From positions 1 to 51,226 of the forward strand of contig VYGS01000024.1 of the NCBI GenBank assembly GCA_009841725.1: a stretch of DNA of 51,226 nucleotides, read 5' to 3'. Source of the stretch: Gammaproteobacteria bacterium. GTDB taxonomy: Bacteria > Pseudomonadota > Gammaproteobacteria > Arenicellales > Poriferihabitantaceae. A model generated the notes under the pieces. The model was not told the origin of the DNA. It did not search any database and saw only the letters and a list, made by a program, of their open reading frames with translations. How positions within the stretch are numbered: the first letter of the stretch is position 1; each line of letters opens with the position of its first letter. The position numbers were made by a program, and so were the translations under genes. Of this stretch, positions 39,082 to 48,225 are shown piece after piece.

Positions 39082-40158
39082 GTGTTCTACAGAGAGTCCG
39101 GAGATTTCAAGACCTCCTACGTCCAGGACCAGCAGATCTTTCCGATTGCGCTGGATCGCGTGTTTGTCGGAATCGTCATTGCGTTCGCGTTCCTGGTTGT
39201 CCCGTTCCTGATCGACGATTACTGGGAGAAGTCGGTGCTGCTTCCGGTACTGATCTGGTCCCTGGCCGCGATCGGGCTTAATATCCTGACCGGATATTGC
39301 GGGCAGGTCAGCCTGGGTACCGGCGGCTTCATGGCGGTCGGCGCCTACGCCTCGTACAAGATAACCACGGCCTTTCCGGAGCTCAACATGTTCATCGTGG
39401 TCCTGCTTTCGGGCGGCGTCACGTCATTGGTCGGTATCGTGTTCGGCCTGCCCAGCCTCCGGATCAAGGGATTCTATCTTGCGGTCGCGACGCTTGCCTC
39501 GCAGTTCTTTCTGGTCTGGCTGTTCAACAAGGTGCCGTGGTTCTACAACTATTCCGCCTCGGGGCAGATCAGCGCACCGGAGAGACTGGTTTTCGGCGTC
39601 GCGATCTCGGGGCCGAATGCACCGCCCTGGGCAACCTACCTGTTTTGCCTGACTTTTGTGGTCGTGTTCGCCCTGATCGCGAAGAACCTGACCCGGGGGC
39701 GGTACGGCCGCTCGTGGATGGCGATTCGCGACATGGACATCGCCGCCGAGATCATCGGCGTGGCGCCCCTGAAGACCAAGCTGTCCGCATTTTCCGTCAG
39801 CTCGTTCTATATCGGAATCGCGGGAGCGTTGTTCTTTCTGGTATATTTGGGAGCGGTGGAACCGACAGAAGCCTTTGGAATCGACAAGTCGTTCCTGGTG
39901 CTGTTCATGATCATTATCGGGGGACTGGGCTCGATTCTCGGTTCGTTCATCGGGGCTGCATTCATGTTCCTGATGCCCGTGCTGATCAAGAATGTCTTCG
40001 TCGGCGGTTTCGGCTGGTCAACGGACATCGTCGCGCATCTGATCTTCATGATTGTCGGCGGCTTGATCATGTTTTTTCTTATCGTCGAGCCTCACGGGCT
40101 TGCACAGCTTTGGCGGGTCACCAAGGAAAAGCTTCGCTTGTGGCCCTTCCCGCATTAG
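39082..40158 (+). CDS. livM: Branched-chain amino acid-type ABC transporter permease
   Basis: AAIGLNILTGYCGQVSLGTGGFMAVGAYASY, GRYGRSWMAIRDMDIAAEIIGVAPLKTKLSAF. Confidence 0.93.
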   Translation: MFYRESGDFKTSYVQDQQIFPIALDRVFVGIVIAFAFLVVPFLIDDYWEKSVLLPVLIWSLAAIGLNILTGYCGQVSLGTGGFMAVGAYASYKITTAFPELNMFIVVLLSGGVTSLVGIVFGLPSLRIKGFYLAVATLASQFFLVWLFNKVPWFYNYSASGQISAPERLVFGVAISGPNAPPWATYLFCLTFVVVFALIAKNLTRGRYGRSWMAIRDMDIAAEIIGVAPLKTKLSAFSVSSFYIGIAGALFFLVYLGAVEPTEAFGIDKSFLVLFMIIIGGLGSILGSFIGAAFMFLMPVLIKNVFVGGFGWSTDIVAHLIFMIVGGLIMFFLIVEPHGLAQLWRVTKEKLRLWPFPH

Positions 40159-40205
40159 TCATGCAGGGAGTAATTCAATTTTTACAACAACCAATCGGAG
40201 GAATC

Positions 40206-41492
40206 ATGAAACGCATGAAACTTCTTGCCGCGATGGCGCTGTCGGTGACGATGGCCGGAACGGCGTCTGCAGATCTGGTGATCCCCTCGCTGGAATATCG
40301 TACGGGGCCTTATGCCCCGAACGGGATTCATTTCGCGGATGGATACACCGACTATTTCACGTTGCTCAATGAGCGGGATGGCGGCATCGGCGGCGTACCC
40401 GTCCGGGTCATCCCTTGCGAAACCGCCTACAACACCGAAAAGGGCGTCGAGTGCTATGAGTCCACGAAGGGCGAAGGCGCACTCGTGTACCAGCCCCTTT
40501 CGACCGGAATCACCTACCAGCTGATTCCGAAAGCGACGGCGGACGGTATACCGGTTCATTCCATGGGATACGGCCGCACGTCCGCGGCAAACGGCAAGGT
40601 GTTCAGCCATATCTTCAACTACCCCGGTACCTACTGGGATGCTGCGTCGATCATCGTCAAGCACATTCTCGAGCAGGAAGGCGGTGACCTGAGCGGCAAG
40701 TCCATTACGCTGGTCTATCACAACTCGGCCTATGGCAAGGAGCCGATCCGCACCCTGGAAGAGTTGTCCAAGAAGCACGGGTACAACCTGACACTGATCG
40801 CCGTGGACCATCCGGGCCAGGAGCAGAAATCGCAGTGGCTTCAGATTCGTCGCGAGCGTCCGGACTACGTGCTGATGTGGGGATGGGGCGTCATGAACCA
40901 GGTCGCGATACAGGAAGCGGCCAACATCCGTTATCCGATGGACCATTTCATCGGCGTATGGTGGTCTTCCTCGGAGAACGACGTGATCCCGGTCGGAGAG
41001 GGTGCGCACGGCTACAAGGCGATTGCCATGCACGGCGTGGGCGATGATTACCCGATTTACGACGACATGAGAAAATATGTCCTGGATGCCGGAAAGGCCG
41101 CCGGTGACGGCTCGAATCTGGGCAAGGTTCTCTACAACCGTGGAATGTACGCCGCCATGCTTGCCGCCGAGGCGGTGCGCACGGCGCAGGAGATGACGGG
41201 TGTTGCCGACATCAATTCCGCACAGATGCGTGACGGAATGGAGGCGCTCAAGATTGATGCGGCACGCCTTGCGGAACTGGGTTTGCCGGACTTCGGTCCG
41301 CCCATCGAGGTCAGCTGTGGCAATCACGGGGGGCCGGGTCTTGGCGCCATCCAGCAGTGGGACGCCAGCGCCCAGTCCTGGTCGCTGATCACCGGCTTCA
41401 TCGGTGCCGACCGTGATGTGGTGGATCCCCTGATCGCTGAGGATTCCTCGGCGTTCGCGGCGGAAAACAATATCACGCCGCGCGACTGCTAG
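40206..41492 (+). CDS. ABC transporter substrate-binding protein, Liv type, Sec signal peptide
   Basis: MKRMKLLAAMALSVTMAGTASA signal; GKSITLVYHNSAYGKEPIRTLEELSKKHGYNL. The ORF-track start (39297) overlaps livM and is spurious. Confidence 0.92.
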   Translation: MKRMKLLAAMALSVTMAGTASADLVIPSLEYRTGPYAPNGIHFADGYTDYFTLLNERDGGIGGVPVRVIPCETAYNTEKGVECYESTKGEGALVYQPLSTGITYQLIPKATADGIPVHSMGYGRTSAANGKVFSHIFNYPGTYWDAASIIVKHILEQEGGDLSGKSITLVYHNSAYGKEPIRTLEELSKKHGYNLTLIAVDHPGQEQKSQWLQIRRERPDYVLMWGWGVMNQVAIQEAANIRYPMDHFIGVWWSSSENDVIPVGEGAHGYKAIAMHGVGDDYPIYDDMRKYVLDAGKAAGDGSNLGKVLYNRGMYAAMLAAEAVRTAQEMTGVADINSAQMRDGMEALKIDAARLAELGLPDFGPPIEVSCGNHGGPGLGAIQQWDASAQSWSLITGFIGADRDVVDPLIAEDSSAFAAENNITPRDC

Positions 41493-41507
41493 GGCGGATT
41501 TTGCGGA

Positions 41508-41539
41508 CATGCCCGGGGCGAAGACTCGCCCCGGACATG
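41508..41539 (+). repeat. Strong hairpin CATGCCCGGGGCG-AAGACT-CGCCCCGGACATG between the binding-protein gene and livF
   Basis: 13-bp arms, 12 complementary, 6-nt loop. Confidence 0.85.
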
Positions 41540-41562
41540 AACCCTGACAGGTCGATCTGGTC

Positions 41563-42378
41563 ATGTCCGAAGACAACAACATTGTCCTGACCGTCAACAA
41601 TATCGAGGTGATCTACGATCACGTCATTCTGGTTCTCAAGGGGGTGTCCCTGGAAGTGCCGGAAGGCGGCATTGTCGCGCTGCTCGGCGCCAACGGCGCG
41701 GGCAAGACCACCACGATCAAGTCCATATCCAACATCCTCGGGACGGAGCGCGGGGAAGTGACCAAGGGCTCGATCGAATTCATGGGCGAGAAGATCGAGA
41801 ATCTCACTCCGACCGAACTGGTCAAGCGGGGCGTGGTGCAGGTGATGGAAGGCCGGCACTGCTTCGAGCACCTGACGGTCGAGGAAAACCTGCTGACCGG
41901 CGCATACATTCGCAAGGATGGCAAGAAGCAGATCAGGGATGACCTGGAAATGGTGTATTCCTATTTTCCGAGACTCAAGGAACGGGCGAGAAGCCAGGCC
42001 GGATACACCTCGGGAGGCGAGCAGCAGATGACCGCGGTAGGCCGGGCCCTGATGGCAAGACCGAAAGTCATCCTTCTCGATGAGCCGTCCATGGGGCTTG
42101 CCCCGCAGCTGGTCGAGGAGATTTTCGAGATCATCCGGGATCTCAATCAGAAGGAAAAGGTCACGTTTCTTCTGGCCGAACAGAACACGACGGTGGCCTT
42201 GCGCTATGCGACGTACGGCTACATCCTGGAAAACGGGCGGGTCGTCATGGACGGCGAGGCCCGGTCGCTGGCGGAAAACGAGGACGTCAAGGAGTTCTAC
42301 CTCGGGATCAGCGGCGGAGACAAGAAGAGCTTCAGGGACGTCAAGCACTACCGGCGGCGAAAACGCTGGCTGGCCTGA
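41563..42378 (+). CDS. livF: Branched-chain amino acid-type ABC transporter ATP-binding protein
   Basis: GANGAGKTTTIKSISNIL, YTSGGEQQMTAVGRALMARPKVILLDEPSMGLAP. Confidence 0.94.
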   Translation: MSEDNNIVLTVNNIEVIYDHVILVLKGVSLEVPEGGIVALLGANGAGKTTTIKSISNILGTERGEVTKGSIEFMGEKIENLTPTELVKRGVVQVMEGRHCFEHLTVEENLLTGAYIRKDGKKQIRDDLEMVYSYFPRLKERARSQAGYTSGGEQQMTAVGRALMARPKVILLDEPSMGLAPQLVEEIFEIIRDLNQKEKVTFLLAEQNTTVALRYATYGYILENGRVVMDGEARSLAENEDVKEFYLGISGGDKKSFRDVKHYRRRKRWLA

Positions 42379-42489
42379 CGGTGCCCGAAGCCGGATGCCT
42401 CGACGTCCGGCGTGGCGCCCGACGGTTACGGTTGCCCGACATCCAAGAGAAGGTGTTTTGCAGTTCGATGACATCCATCATGCAGTCCA

Positions 42490-43725
42490 ATGACCGAATA
42501 CTACGACGAGCTGGAAACACGAAGCGACGAGGAGCGCGAGCGATCTCTCGTTGAGGCCATTCGGGCCCAGCTGCTGCATGCCCGGGACAACACCGGAGTA
42601 TTCTCCGATTCTTTGGCCGGATACGACTGCGAAGGGTTTTCCGATCTCGGGAAGTTGGCGAATTTTCCGGTTCTTCGCAAGTCCTCCCTGATCGAGATGC
42701 AGAAAAATGCCCCGCCGCTTGGAGGGGTGAGCCCGCTGGAGCGCGGGAATATCCGGTATGTCCATGCTTCTCCCGGGCCGATCTACGAGGCCTGTTCGGC
42801 GCGGGCCGATTTCTGGCGCCTTGCCCGCGCCCTGTTCGCCGCCGGCTTTCGCCGGGGCGATCTGGTGCACAACAGTTTTTCCTATCATCTGACGCCCGCG
42901 GGCGCGATGCTCGACAGCGGCTGCCATGCACTGGGCTGTGCGGTCATTCCCGGCGGCATCGGGCAGACCGAGCTCCAGCTTCAGGCGATCAACGACCTGA
43001 AGCCCGGTGGATATGTCGGAACCCCGTCGTTCCTGAAGATCGTCATGGAGAAAGCCGCCGAGACCGGAATGAGCGTCGACTCCCTGAAAAGGGGCCTGGT
43101 TTCCGGCGAGGCGTTGCCTGCGCCGTTGAGAGCGCAATTCTCGGAGCATGGCATCGCGGTGTTGCAGGTCTATGCGACCGCCGATCTGGGATCGATTGCC
43201 TACGAAACCGTTCCGGATGCGGGACTGGTCATCGACGAAGGGATTCATCTCGAGATCGTCAGGCCGGGGAGCGGCGATCCGGTGCCTTCGGGCGAGGTGG
43301 GAGAGGTTGTCGTGACGTCGCTGAATCCGGACTACCCACTGATCCGGCTGGCCACCGGAGACATGTCCGCATTCATGGAAGATCGCAGCGAGTGCGGGCG
43401 GACGAACCGGCGCATCAAGGGGTGGATGGGCCGCGCCGACCAGACGGCAAAGGTGCGCGGAATGTTCATTCATCCCGAGCAGATCGGCCAGGTTGTCAGG
43501 CGCCATCCCGAGATCATCAAGGCGCGCCTGGTGATCGACTGGATCGATCAGCGGGACCGGATGACACTGCGGTGCGAGGTTTCGGGCCGGCCGAAAGGAC
43601 TCGAAGGGGCGATTGCCGAAAGCATCAGGGAATGCTGCCGGGTGCGCGGCGAGGCGGAGCTGGTCGAGCCGGGCGCGATCCCGAATGACGGCATCGTGAT
43701 CGAGGATATCCGCGAGTACGAATAG
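42490..43725 (+). CDS. Phenylacetate-CoA ligase-like AMP-binding enzyme
   Basis: LRKSSLIEMQKNAPPLGGV, YATADLGSIAYET, LIRLATGDMSAFM, IKGWMGRADQTAKVRGMFIHPEQIGQVV (PaaK-like C-terminus). Confidence 0.88.
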   Translation: MTEYYDELETRSDEERERSLVEAIRAQLLHARDNTGVFSDSLAGYDCEGFSDLGKLANFPVLRKSSLIEMQKNAPPLGGVSPLERGNIRYVHASPGPIYEACSARADFWRLARALFAAGFRRGDLVHNSFSYHLTPAGAMLDSGCHALGCAVIPGGIGQTELQLQAINDLKPGGYVGTPSFLKIVMEKAAETGMSVDSLKRGLVSGEALPAPLRAQFSEHGIAVLQVYATADLGSIAYETVPDAGLVIDEGIHLEIVRPGSGDPVPSGEVGEVVVTSLNPDYPLIRLATGDMSAFMEDRSECGRTNRRIKGWMGRADQTAKVRGMFIHPEQIGQVVRRHPEIIKARLVIDWIDQRDRMTLRCEVSGRPKGLEGAIAESIRECCRVRGEAELVEPGAIPNDGIVIEDIREYE

Positions 43726-43736
43726 GGACCGGGATA

Positions 43737-44531
43737 ATGCAATACCGGGACATCCGCCTCGACATTGACGGGCGCAATGTGGCCTGGCTGACGCTGGACC
43801 GCGAGGAAAAGCACAACGCGATGGGAAGCCGCATGATGCGGGAAATCCTCAAGGCCTGCGAGGACATCTCGAAGAACGGCGCAATTCGGGCCGTGGTTCT
43901 GACCGGATCCGGGGAGCGGAGCTTCTCGGCCGGTGCCGATCTTGGATGGATGCGCGAGAATTTCGAGCGAAGCCGGGACGAGCGCATTGCCGAGAGCGGC
44001 GTGCTCGCGGAGATGCTCGAAGCCTTCAATGCCCTGGACAAGGTCACCATTGCCAGGGTGAACGGCCAGGCCTATGCCGGCGGCGTCGGCCTGATCTGCG
44101 TGTGCGATATCGCGATCAGCGTACGGACCGCGCGATTCTCCCTGACTGAAACCCGACTGGGACTGACTCCGGCCAATATCTCCCCCTACGTGCTGGCCCG
44201 ACTCGGGATCAGCAATTCACGCAGAATATTGCTGAATGCGCATTTTTTTGAAGCGGACGAGGCGGTCCAGTTCGGCCTCGTCCACAAGAGCGTCGAGCCC
44301 GGAGACCTTGATGCGGCCGTGGAATCGGAAATACGAAGCTGTCTGGATTGCGCCCCGGGCGCGATCGCGACGACCAAGGAACTGATCCGGCGGGTCAGCA
44401 CGCAGACCCATGCGCAGAACCGGGAGTATACGGCCCGGATGCTGGCCGATGCCTGGGAGACCGAAGAGGCCCAGACCGGGATCGGCGGTTTTTTCGAGAA
44501 GAAGCCCCCGCCCTGGAAGCCGAACGGATAA
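43737..44531 (+). CDS. liuC: Enoyl-CoA hydratase/isomerase, probable methylglutaconyl-CoA hydratase
   Basis: SFSAGADLGWMRE, GQAYAGGVGLICVCDIAIS, ETRLGLTPANISPYVLARLG, resembling AUH/LiuC. Confidence 0.88.
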   Translation: MQYRDIRLDIDGRNVAWLTLDREEKHNAMGSRMMREILKACEDISKNGAIRAVVLTGSGERSFSAGADLGWMRENFERSRDERIAESGVLAEMLEAFNALDKVTIARVNGQAYAGGVGLICVCDIAISVRTARFSLTETRLGLTPANISPYVLARLGISNSRRILLNAHFFEADEAVQFGLVHKSVEPGDLDAAVESEIRSCLDCAPGAIATTKELIRRVSTQTHAQNREYTARMLADAWETEEAQTGIGGFFEKKPPPWKPNG

Positions 44532-44628
44532 CGGCCTTTGAAAAGCGTCGTTCCGGTCCGGCTCTTCGCCGCGTTGCGGTGCCCGGCGCGCTGTTCCGCG
44601 GCTTGGTATCAACAGGGAGGGTAACCGG

Positions 44629-46077
44629 ATGGCCGTTTCATTGATGATTCAGGGTACCGGCTCGCATGTCGGCAAGTCCATGCTGGTGGCCGGACTCTGC
44701 CGCGTTGCCCGCCGGCACGGTCTGAACGTAGCTCCATTCAAGCCGCAGAACATGTCGAACAATGCGGCCGTGACCTCAGACGGAGGGGAAATCGGCCGGG
44801 CCCAGGCACTCCAGGCGCGCGCGGCCGGGCTGGATGCGCACAGCGACATGAATCCGGTCCTGCTCAAGCCGGAAACCGACCGGATGGCGCAGGTCATCGT
44901 CCAGGGGCGGCGCATGGCCTCGACGGAAGGCATCGATTACGCCACGCTCAAATCCTCCCTGATGAAATCGGTCATGGAAAGTTATCGGCGTCTGTGCAGC
45001 CGCCACGACCTGATTCTGGTCGAAGGGGCGGGCAGCCCTGCAGAAGTCAACCTTCGCGAAAACGACATTGCCAACATGGGATTCGCGATCGCGGCGCAAG
45101 TGCCCGTGATTCTGGCGGGAGATATCGACCGCGGCGGTGTCATCGCCCAGATCGTCGGAACCCGCGAGTTGCTGGACCCGTGCGATGCCGCCATGGTCTC
45201 GGGATTTCTGATCAACAAGTTCCGGGGCGACATCCGGCTCTTTGAGGACGGCTACGAATTGATTGCCCGGCGGACCGGCTGGCGGGGATTCGGTGTATTG
45301 CCGTGGTTTCACGGGGCCTGGAAGCTACCCGCCGAGGACGCCCCGGATCTCTCCCGGCCGGTGTCGGAAGGGATGCTCCATGTGGTATGCCTCCAGTTGT
45401 CCCGGGTCGCCAACATTGACGATCTCGATCCGCTGGCCCAGGAGCCTTCGGTCCGGTTGACGATCCTTCATCCGGGCCGCGCCATTCCCGGTGACGCCGA
45501 TCTCGTGATCATTCCCGGAAGCAAGTCGACACGAGGCGACCTGCGCTTCCTGCGGGAGCAGGGATGGGATGTGGATCTGCTTTCCCACTACCGGCGGGGC
45601 GGCCGGATTCTGGGCATATGCGGCGGCTACCAGATGCTGGGCCGGTCCGTGTCCGATCCGCACGGAGTGGAGGGAGAACCCGGCGAGACGCCGGGTCTGA
45701 GCTTCCTCGATGTCGAGACGGTCTTGACCGAAACCAAGCGCCTCACGAGAGTGAAGGCGGTTCACGCCAGAACCGGACGGCGCTTTGACGGATACGAGAT
45801 CCATATGGGCATCACGTCCGGAACGGACTGTTCACGGCCCTATGCGCATGTCGAAGGCAGGGCCGAAGGCGCCATCAACGGGGACGGGCGCATTGTCGGG
45901 CTGTATCTGCACGGAATGTTCCGGGATGACGCCTTCCGATCCGGATTTCTCGAGGAGTGCAATGCGGGATTCTCGGGTCTTGGCTACGACGCATCGGTCG
46001 AGACGGTGCTGGATGATCTGGCAGACCATCTCGAGCGGCATCTTGATGTCGAGGGCCTGCTGGATTCAGCGCGTTAG
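44629..46077 (+). CDS. cobQ: Cobyric acid synthase
   Basis: [54 protein letters not shown] class I amidotransferase. Confidence 0.96.
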   Translation: MAVSLMIQGTGSHVGKSMLVAGLCRVARRHGLNVAPFKPQNMSNNAAVTSDGGEIGRAQALQARAAGLDAHSDMNPVLLKPETDRMAQVIVQGRRMASTEGIDYATLKSSLMKSVMESYRRLCSRHDLILVEGAGSPAEVNLRENDIANMGFAIAAQVPVILAGDIDRGGVIAQIVGTRELLDPCDAAMVSGFLINKFRGDIRLFEDGYELIARRTGWRGFGVLPWFHGAWKLPAEDAPDLSRPVSEGMLHVVCLQLSRVANIDDLDPLAQEPSVRLTILHPGRAIPGDADLVIIPGSKSTRGDLRFLREQGWDVDLLSHYRRGGRILGICGGYQMLGRSVSDPHGVEGEPGETPGLSFLDVETVLTETKRLTRVKAVHARTGRRFDGYEIHMGITSGTDCSRPYAHVEGRAEGAINGDGRIVGLYLHGMFRDDAFRSGFLEECNAGFSGLGYDASVETVLDDLADHLERHLDVEGLLDSAR

Positions 46078-46241
46078 GCTGCCGGTGCAACGGTCCGGTT
46101 GATACCGTCGCATCGCAACCGATCACGGCCCGAAAGAACGGGTCTTCCTTCCGGGTCGAAAAACGATTGTGATCGCCTCGACGGTTCCAATGTGCCGATA
46201 CTCGGCGAGCAAAGGGGGCAGTCGGGTTTGGGACAATCCTG

Positions 46242-47234
46242 TCAGCATCCCGGTTGCCGGAGTGCCTCGTCGACGCGGAGCCAGTGTTCCGTTTCGCAGG
46301 GAATCCCGAGACGCAGCCACTTGGGACGATTCGGAAAAACGCGGGGCCAGACCCGATGAGAAATCAGCCGCTTCCTTGCCTCGTCCATGTTGTCGATTTC
46401 ATATGTGCGAAACAGCGGCGTGCCGCCCACCAATCGCCAGCCGGCGCGAAGGGCCAGCCGGTCGAGACGGGACGCGTCGCGTTCCAGTCGGCGAATCGTC
46501 TGGATGCGCCAGGCGTCGTCCGAGAGGGTCGTGGTGGCCACGGCAATCGCTGGCCCGGATACCGGCCAGGGACCGGCCAGCCTGCGCAGGGCATCGACTG
46601 TGCCGCTTCCCGACATGACGAAACCCAACCGGATTCCGGCAAGACCGTAGAACTTGCCGAAGGACCGCTGCACCAGGAGCGATGCGGTTTCCGTTCCGAT
46701 GCGGGATGCCACCGACAGGCCCGGGGCGACATCGCAGAAACTCTCGTCCACGACCAGCAGGCCGACGCGATAGGACAATTCCACAAGCGCGTCCGGTTCA
46801 TGGCGCTGTCCGTCCGGATTGTTGGGGTTCACGACCACGGCCGTATCGGCTCCCGCCAGCCCCTCAAGCGTGGAGACGTGCTCCACCCGCCAGTCGGCTG
46901 CCTCGAAGGCTGCGGCATGCTCGTTGTATGTGGGGCCCAGGATACGCGCCTGACCGGCCGGCTTGAGACGGGGGATGAGTTGGATGGCGGACTGGACACC
47001 GGACATGGCGAGCGTGCAGCCCCCGGTTCCATAAGCTCGGCCTGCCGCCGTTTCGAGCTTGTCGATGCTGTTTCGGGTTGGCAGGGCGGACCAGGCATGG
47101 TCGGGTATGGCGGGAAGCGGATAGGGCCGGGGGTTGATCCCGGTCGACAGGTCGATCCAGGTTTTCCGTGAGCCGCCGTGCAGTCGGATGGCCTCATCCA
47201 GATTACCGCCGTGATCAGGCATGGGCCGCATCAT
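46242..47234 (-). CDS. cobC: Threonine-phosphate decarboxylase-like PLP enzyme, cobalamin pathway
   Basis: HGGNLDEAIRLHGGSRKTWIDLSTGINPRPYPLP, NPNNPDGQRHEPD, RSFGKFYGLAGIRLGF; 4-bp overlap with cobD. Confidence 0.92.
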   Translation of the reverse strand: MMRPMPDHGGNLDEAIRLHGGSRKTWIDLSTGINPRPYPLPAIPDHAWSALPTRNSIDKLETAAGRAYGTGGCTLAMSGVQSAIQLIPRLKPAGQARILGPTYNEHAAAFEAADWRVEHVSTLEGLAGADTAVVVNPNNPDGQRHEPDALVELSYRVGLLVVDESFCDVAPGLSVASRIGTETASLLVQRSFGKFYGLAGIRLGFVMSGSGTVDALRRLAGPWPVSGPAIAVATTTLSDDAWRIQTIRRLERDASRLDRLALRAGWRLVGGTPLFRTYEIDNMDEARKRLISHRVWPRVFPNRPKWLRLGIPCETEHWLRVDEALRQPGC

Positions 47235-48166
47235 GAATTGAAGACAAGAACGAGCAGGGCCAGCATGCCCGCCATCCCTGCCAGGGCCCGGACATACAGT
47301 GCAAGTGCTTGTCGGATTTCTTTCGCTCCGGGGTCGGGCGAATTCTCATTCAGCCACGGTTCCCTGTCAAGACGGCTGCCGTAGACCCGGGGTCCGCAAA
47401 GCCGGATTCCGAGCGATCCCGCCATGGCTGCCTCAGGCCAGCCGGCATTGGGAGAGCGATGGTGCCGCGAGTCCTTCATCATGCGGCGCAAGGCCGGTCC
47501 GGGCCGGGATGAGACGGCTGCGAACAGAAGCCCCGTCAACCTTGCCGGAATATAGTTGACGATATCGTCCAGCCGGGCTGATGCCCAGCCGAACGCCGCA
47601 TGACGCTCGTTGCGGTGACCGATCATTGAATCGAGGGTGTTGATCGCCTTGTAGGCAACGATACCCGGCAGTCCCAGAATTGTTCCCCAGAAAATCGGTG
47701 CGACGACACCGTCCGAAGTGTTCTCGGCCAGGCTCTCGAGCGCGGCGCGGGCAACGCCGGCCCCGTCCAGGCTCGACGTATCGCGCCCAACGATCCGGGA
47801 GACGGCCTCTTTCGCCTCGTCCAGGCGGCCTTGGGAGAGAGGGTCAATCACGGCGTCGACATGCTCGTGCAGGGATCGTGCTGCGAGCAGGGGCCAGCTC
47901 AGGCAGGCTCCGAGTAGCAGGCCCGCAAGGTTCCCGGGCAGGGCGCTCTGGATCAGGAAGGCGGGGGTGACGGCAATCAGCAGAACGGTCAGCAAGGACA
48001 GGATTCCGGCTGTCCGGCGAGCCGGACCGGCATGCAGCCCGACATTCAGACGGCTGTCGAGCAGCGAGATCAGGCGGCCGAGCCAGGATACCGGATGGCC
48101 GATCCGCGCGTAGAGCCTGTTGGGCCAGCCCACCATGGCATCGATGGCCAGAGCCGCCAGCATCAT
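47231..48166 (-). CDS. cobD: Adenosylcobinamide-phosphate synthase
   Basis: AIDAMVGWPNRLYARIGHPVSWLGRLI, GRDTSSLDGAGVARAALESLAENTSDGVVAPIFW; the 48445 start overlaps the neighbouring gene and is unlikely. Confidence 0.94.
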   Translation of the reverse strand: MMLAALAIDAMVGWPNRLYARIGHPVSWLGRLISLLDSRLNVGLHAGPARRTAGILSLLTVLLIAVTPAFLIQSALPGNLAGLLLGACLSWPLLAARSLHEHVDAVIDPLSQGRLDEAKEAVSRIVGRDTSSLDGAGVARAALESLAENTSDGVVAPIFWGTILGLPGIVAYKAINTLDSMIGHRNERHAAFGWASARLDDIVNYIPARLTGLLFAAVSSRPGPALRRMMKDSRHHRSPNAGWPEAAMAGSLGIRLCGPRVYGSRLDREPWLNENSPDPGAKEIRQALALYVRALAGMAGMLALLVLVFNS

Positions 48167-48225
48167 GGAGCAATACACGGGCCGATCGATTCCAGCCGGG
48201 GGACGTAGCGGCAGACTCGGTTCGA

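Noticed and set aside
39297-41492. 731-aa ORF that might be a fused membrane/binding protein
   Set aside because: The N-terminal 300 residues are an out-of-frame reading of livM; the real protein starts at 40206 with a clear signal peptide
42390-42411. Inverted repeat GCCGGA-N10-TCCGGC after livF as terminator
   Set aside because: Short stem, no T tract, and the downstream ligase gene is co-oriented; common by chance in GC-rich DNA
44532-44628. Possible cobalamin riboswitch upstream of cobQ
   Set aside because: Only 97 bp and no recognisable B12 box; too short for the full element
46078-46241. Search for a bidirectional terminator between convergent cobQ and cobC
   Set aside because: No stem longer than 4 bp with a T tract could be found by eye
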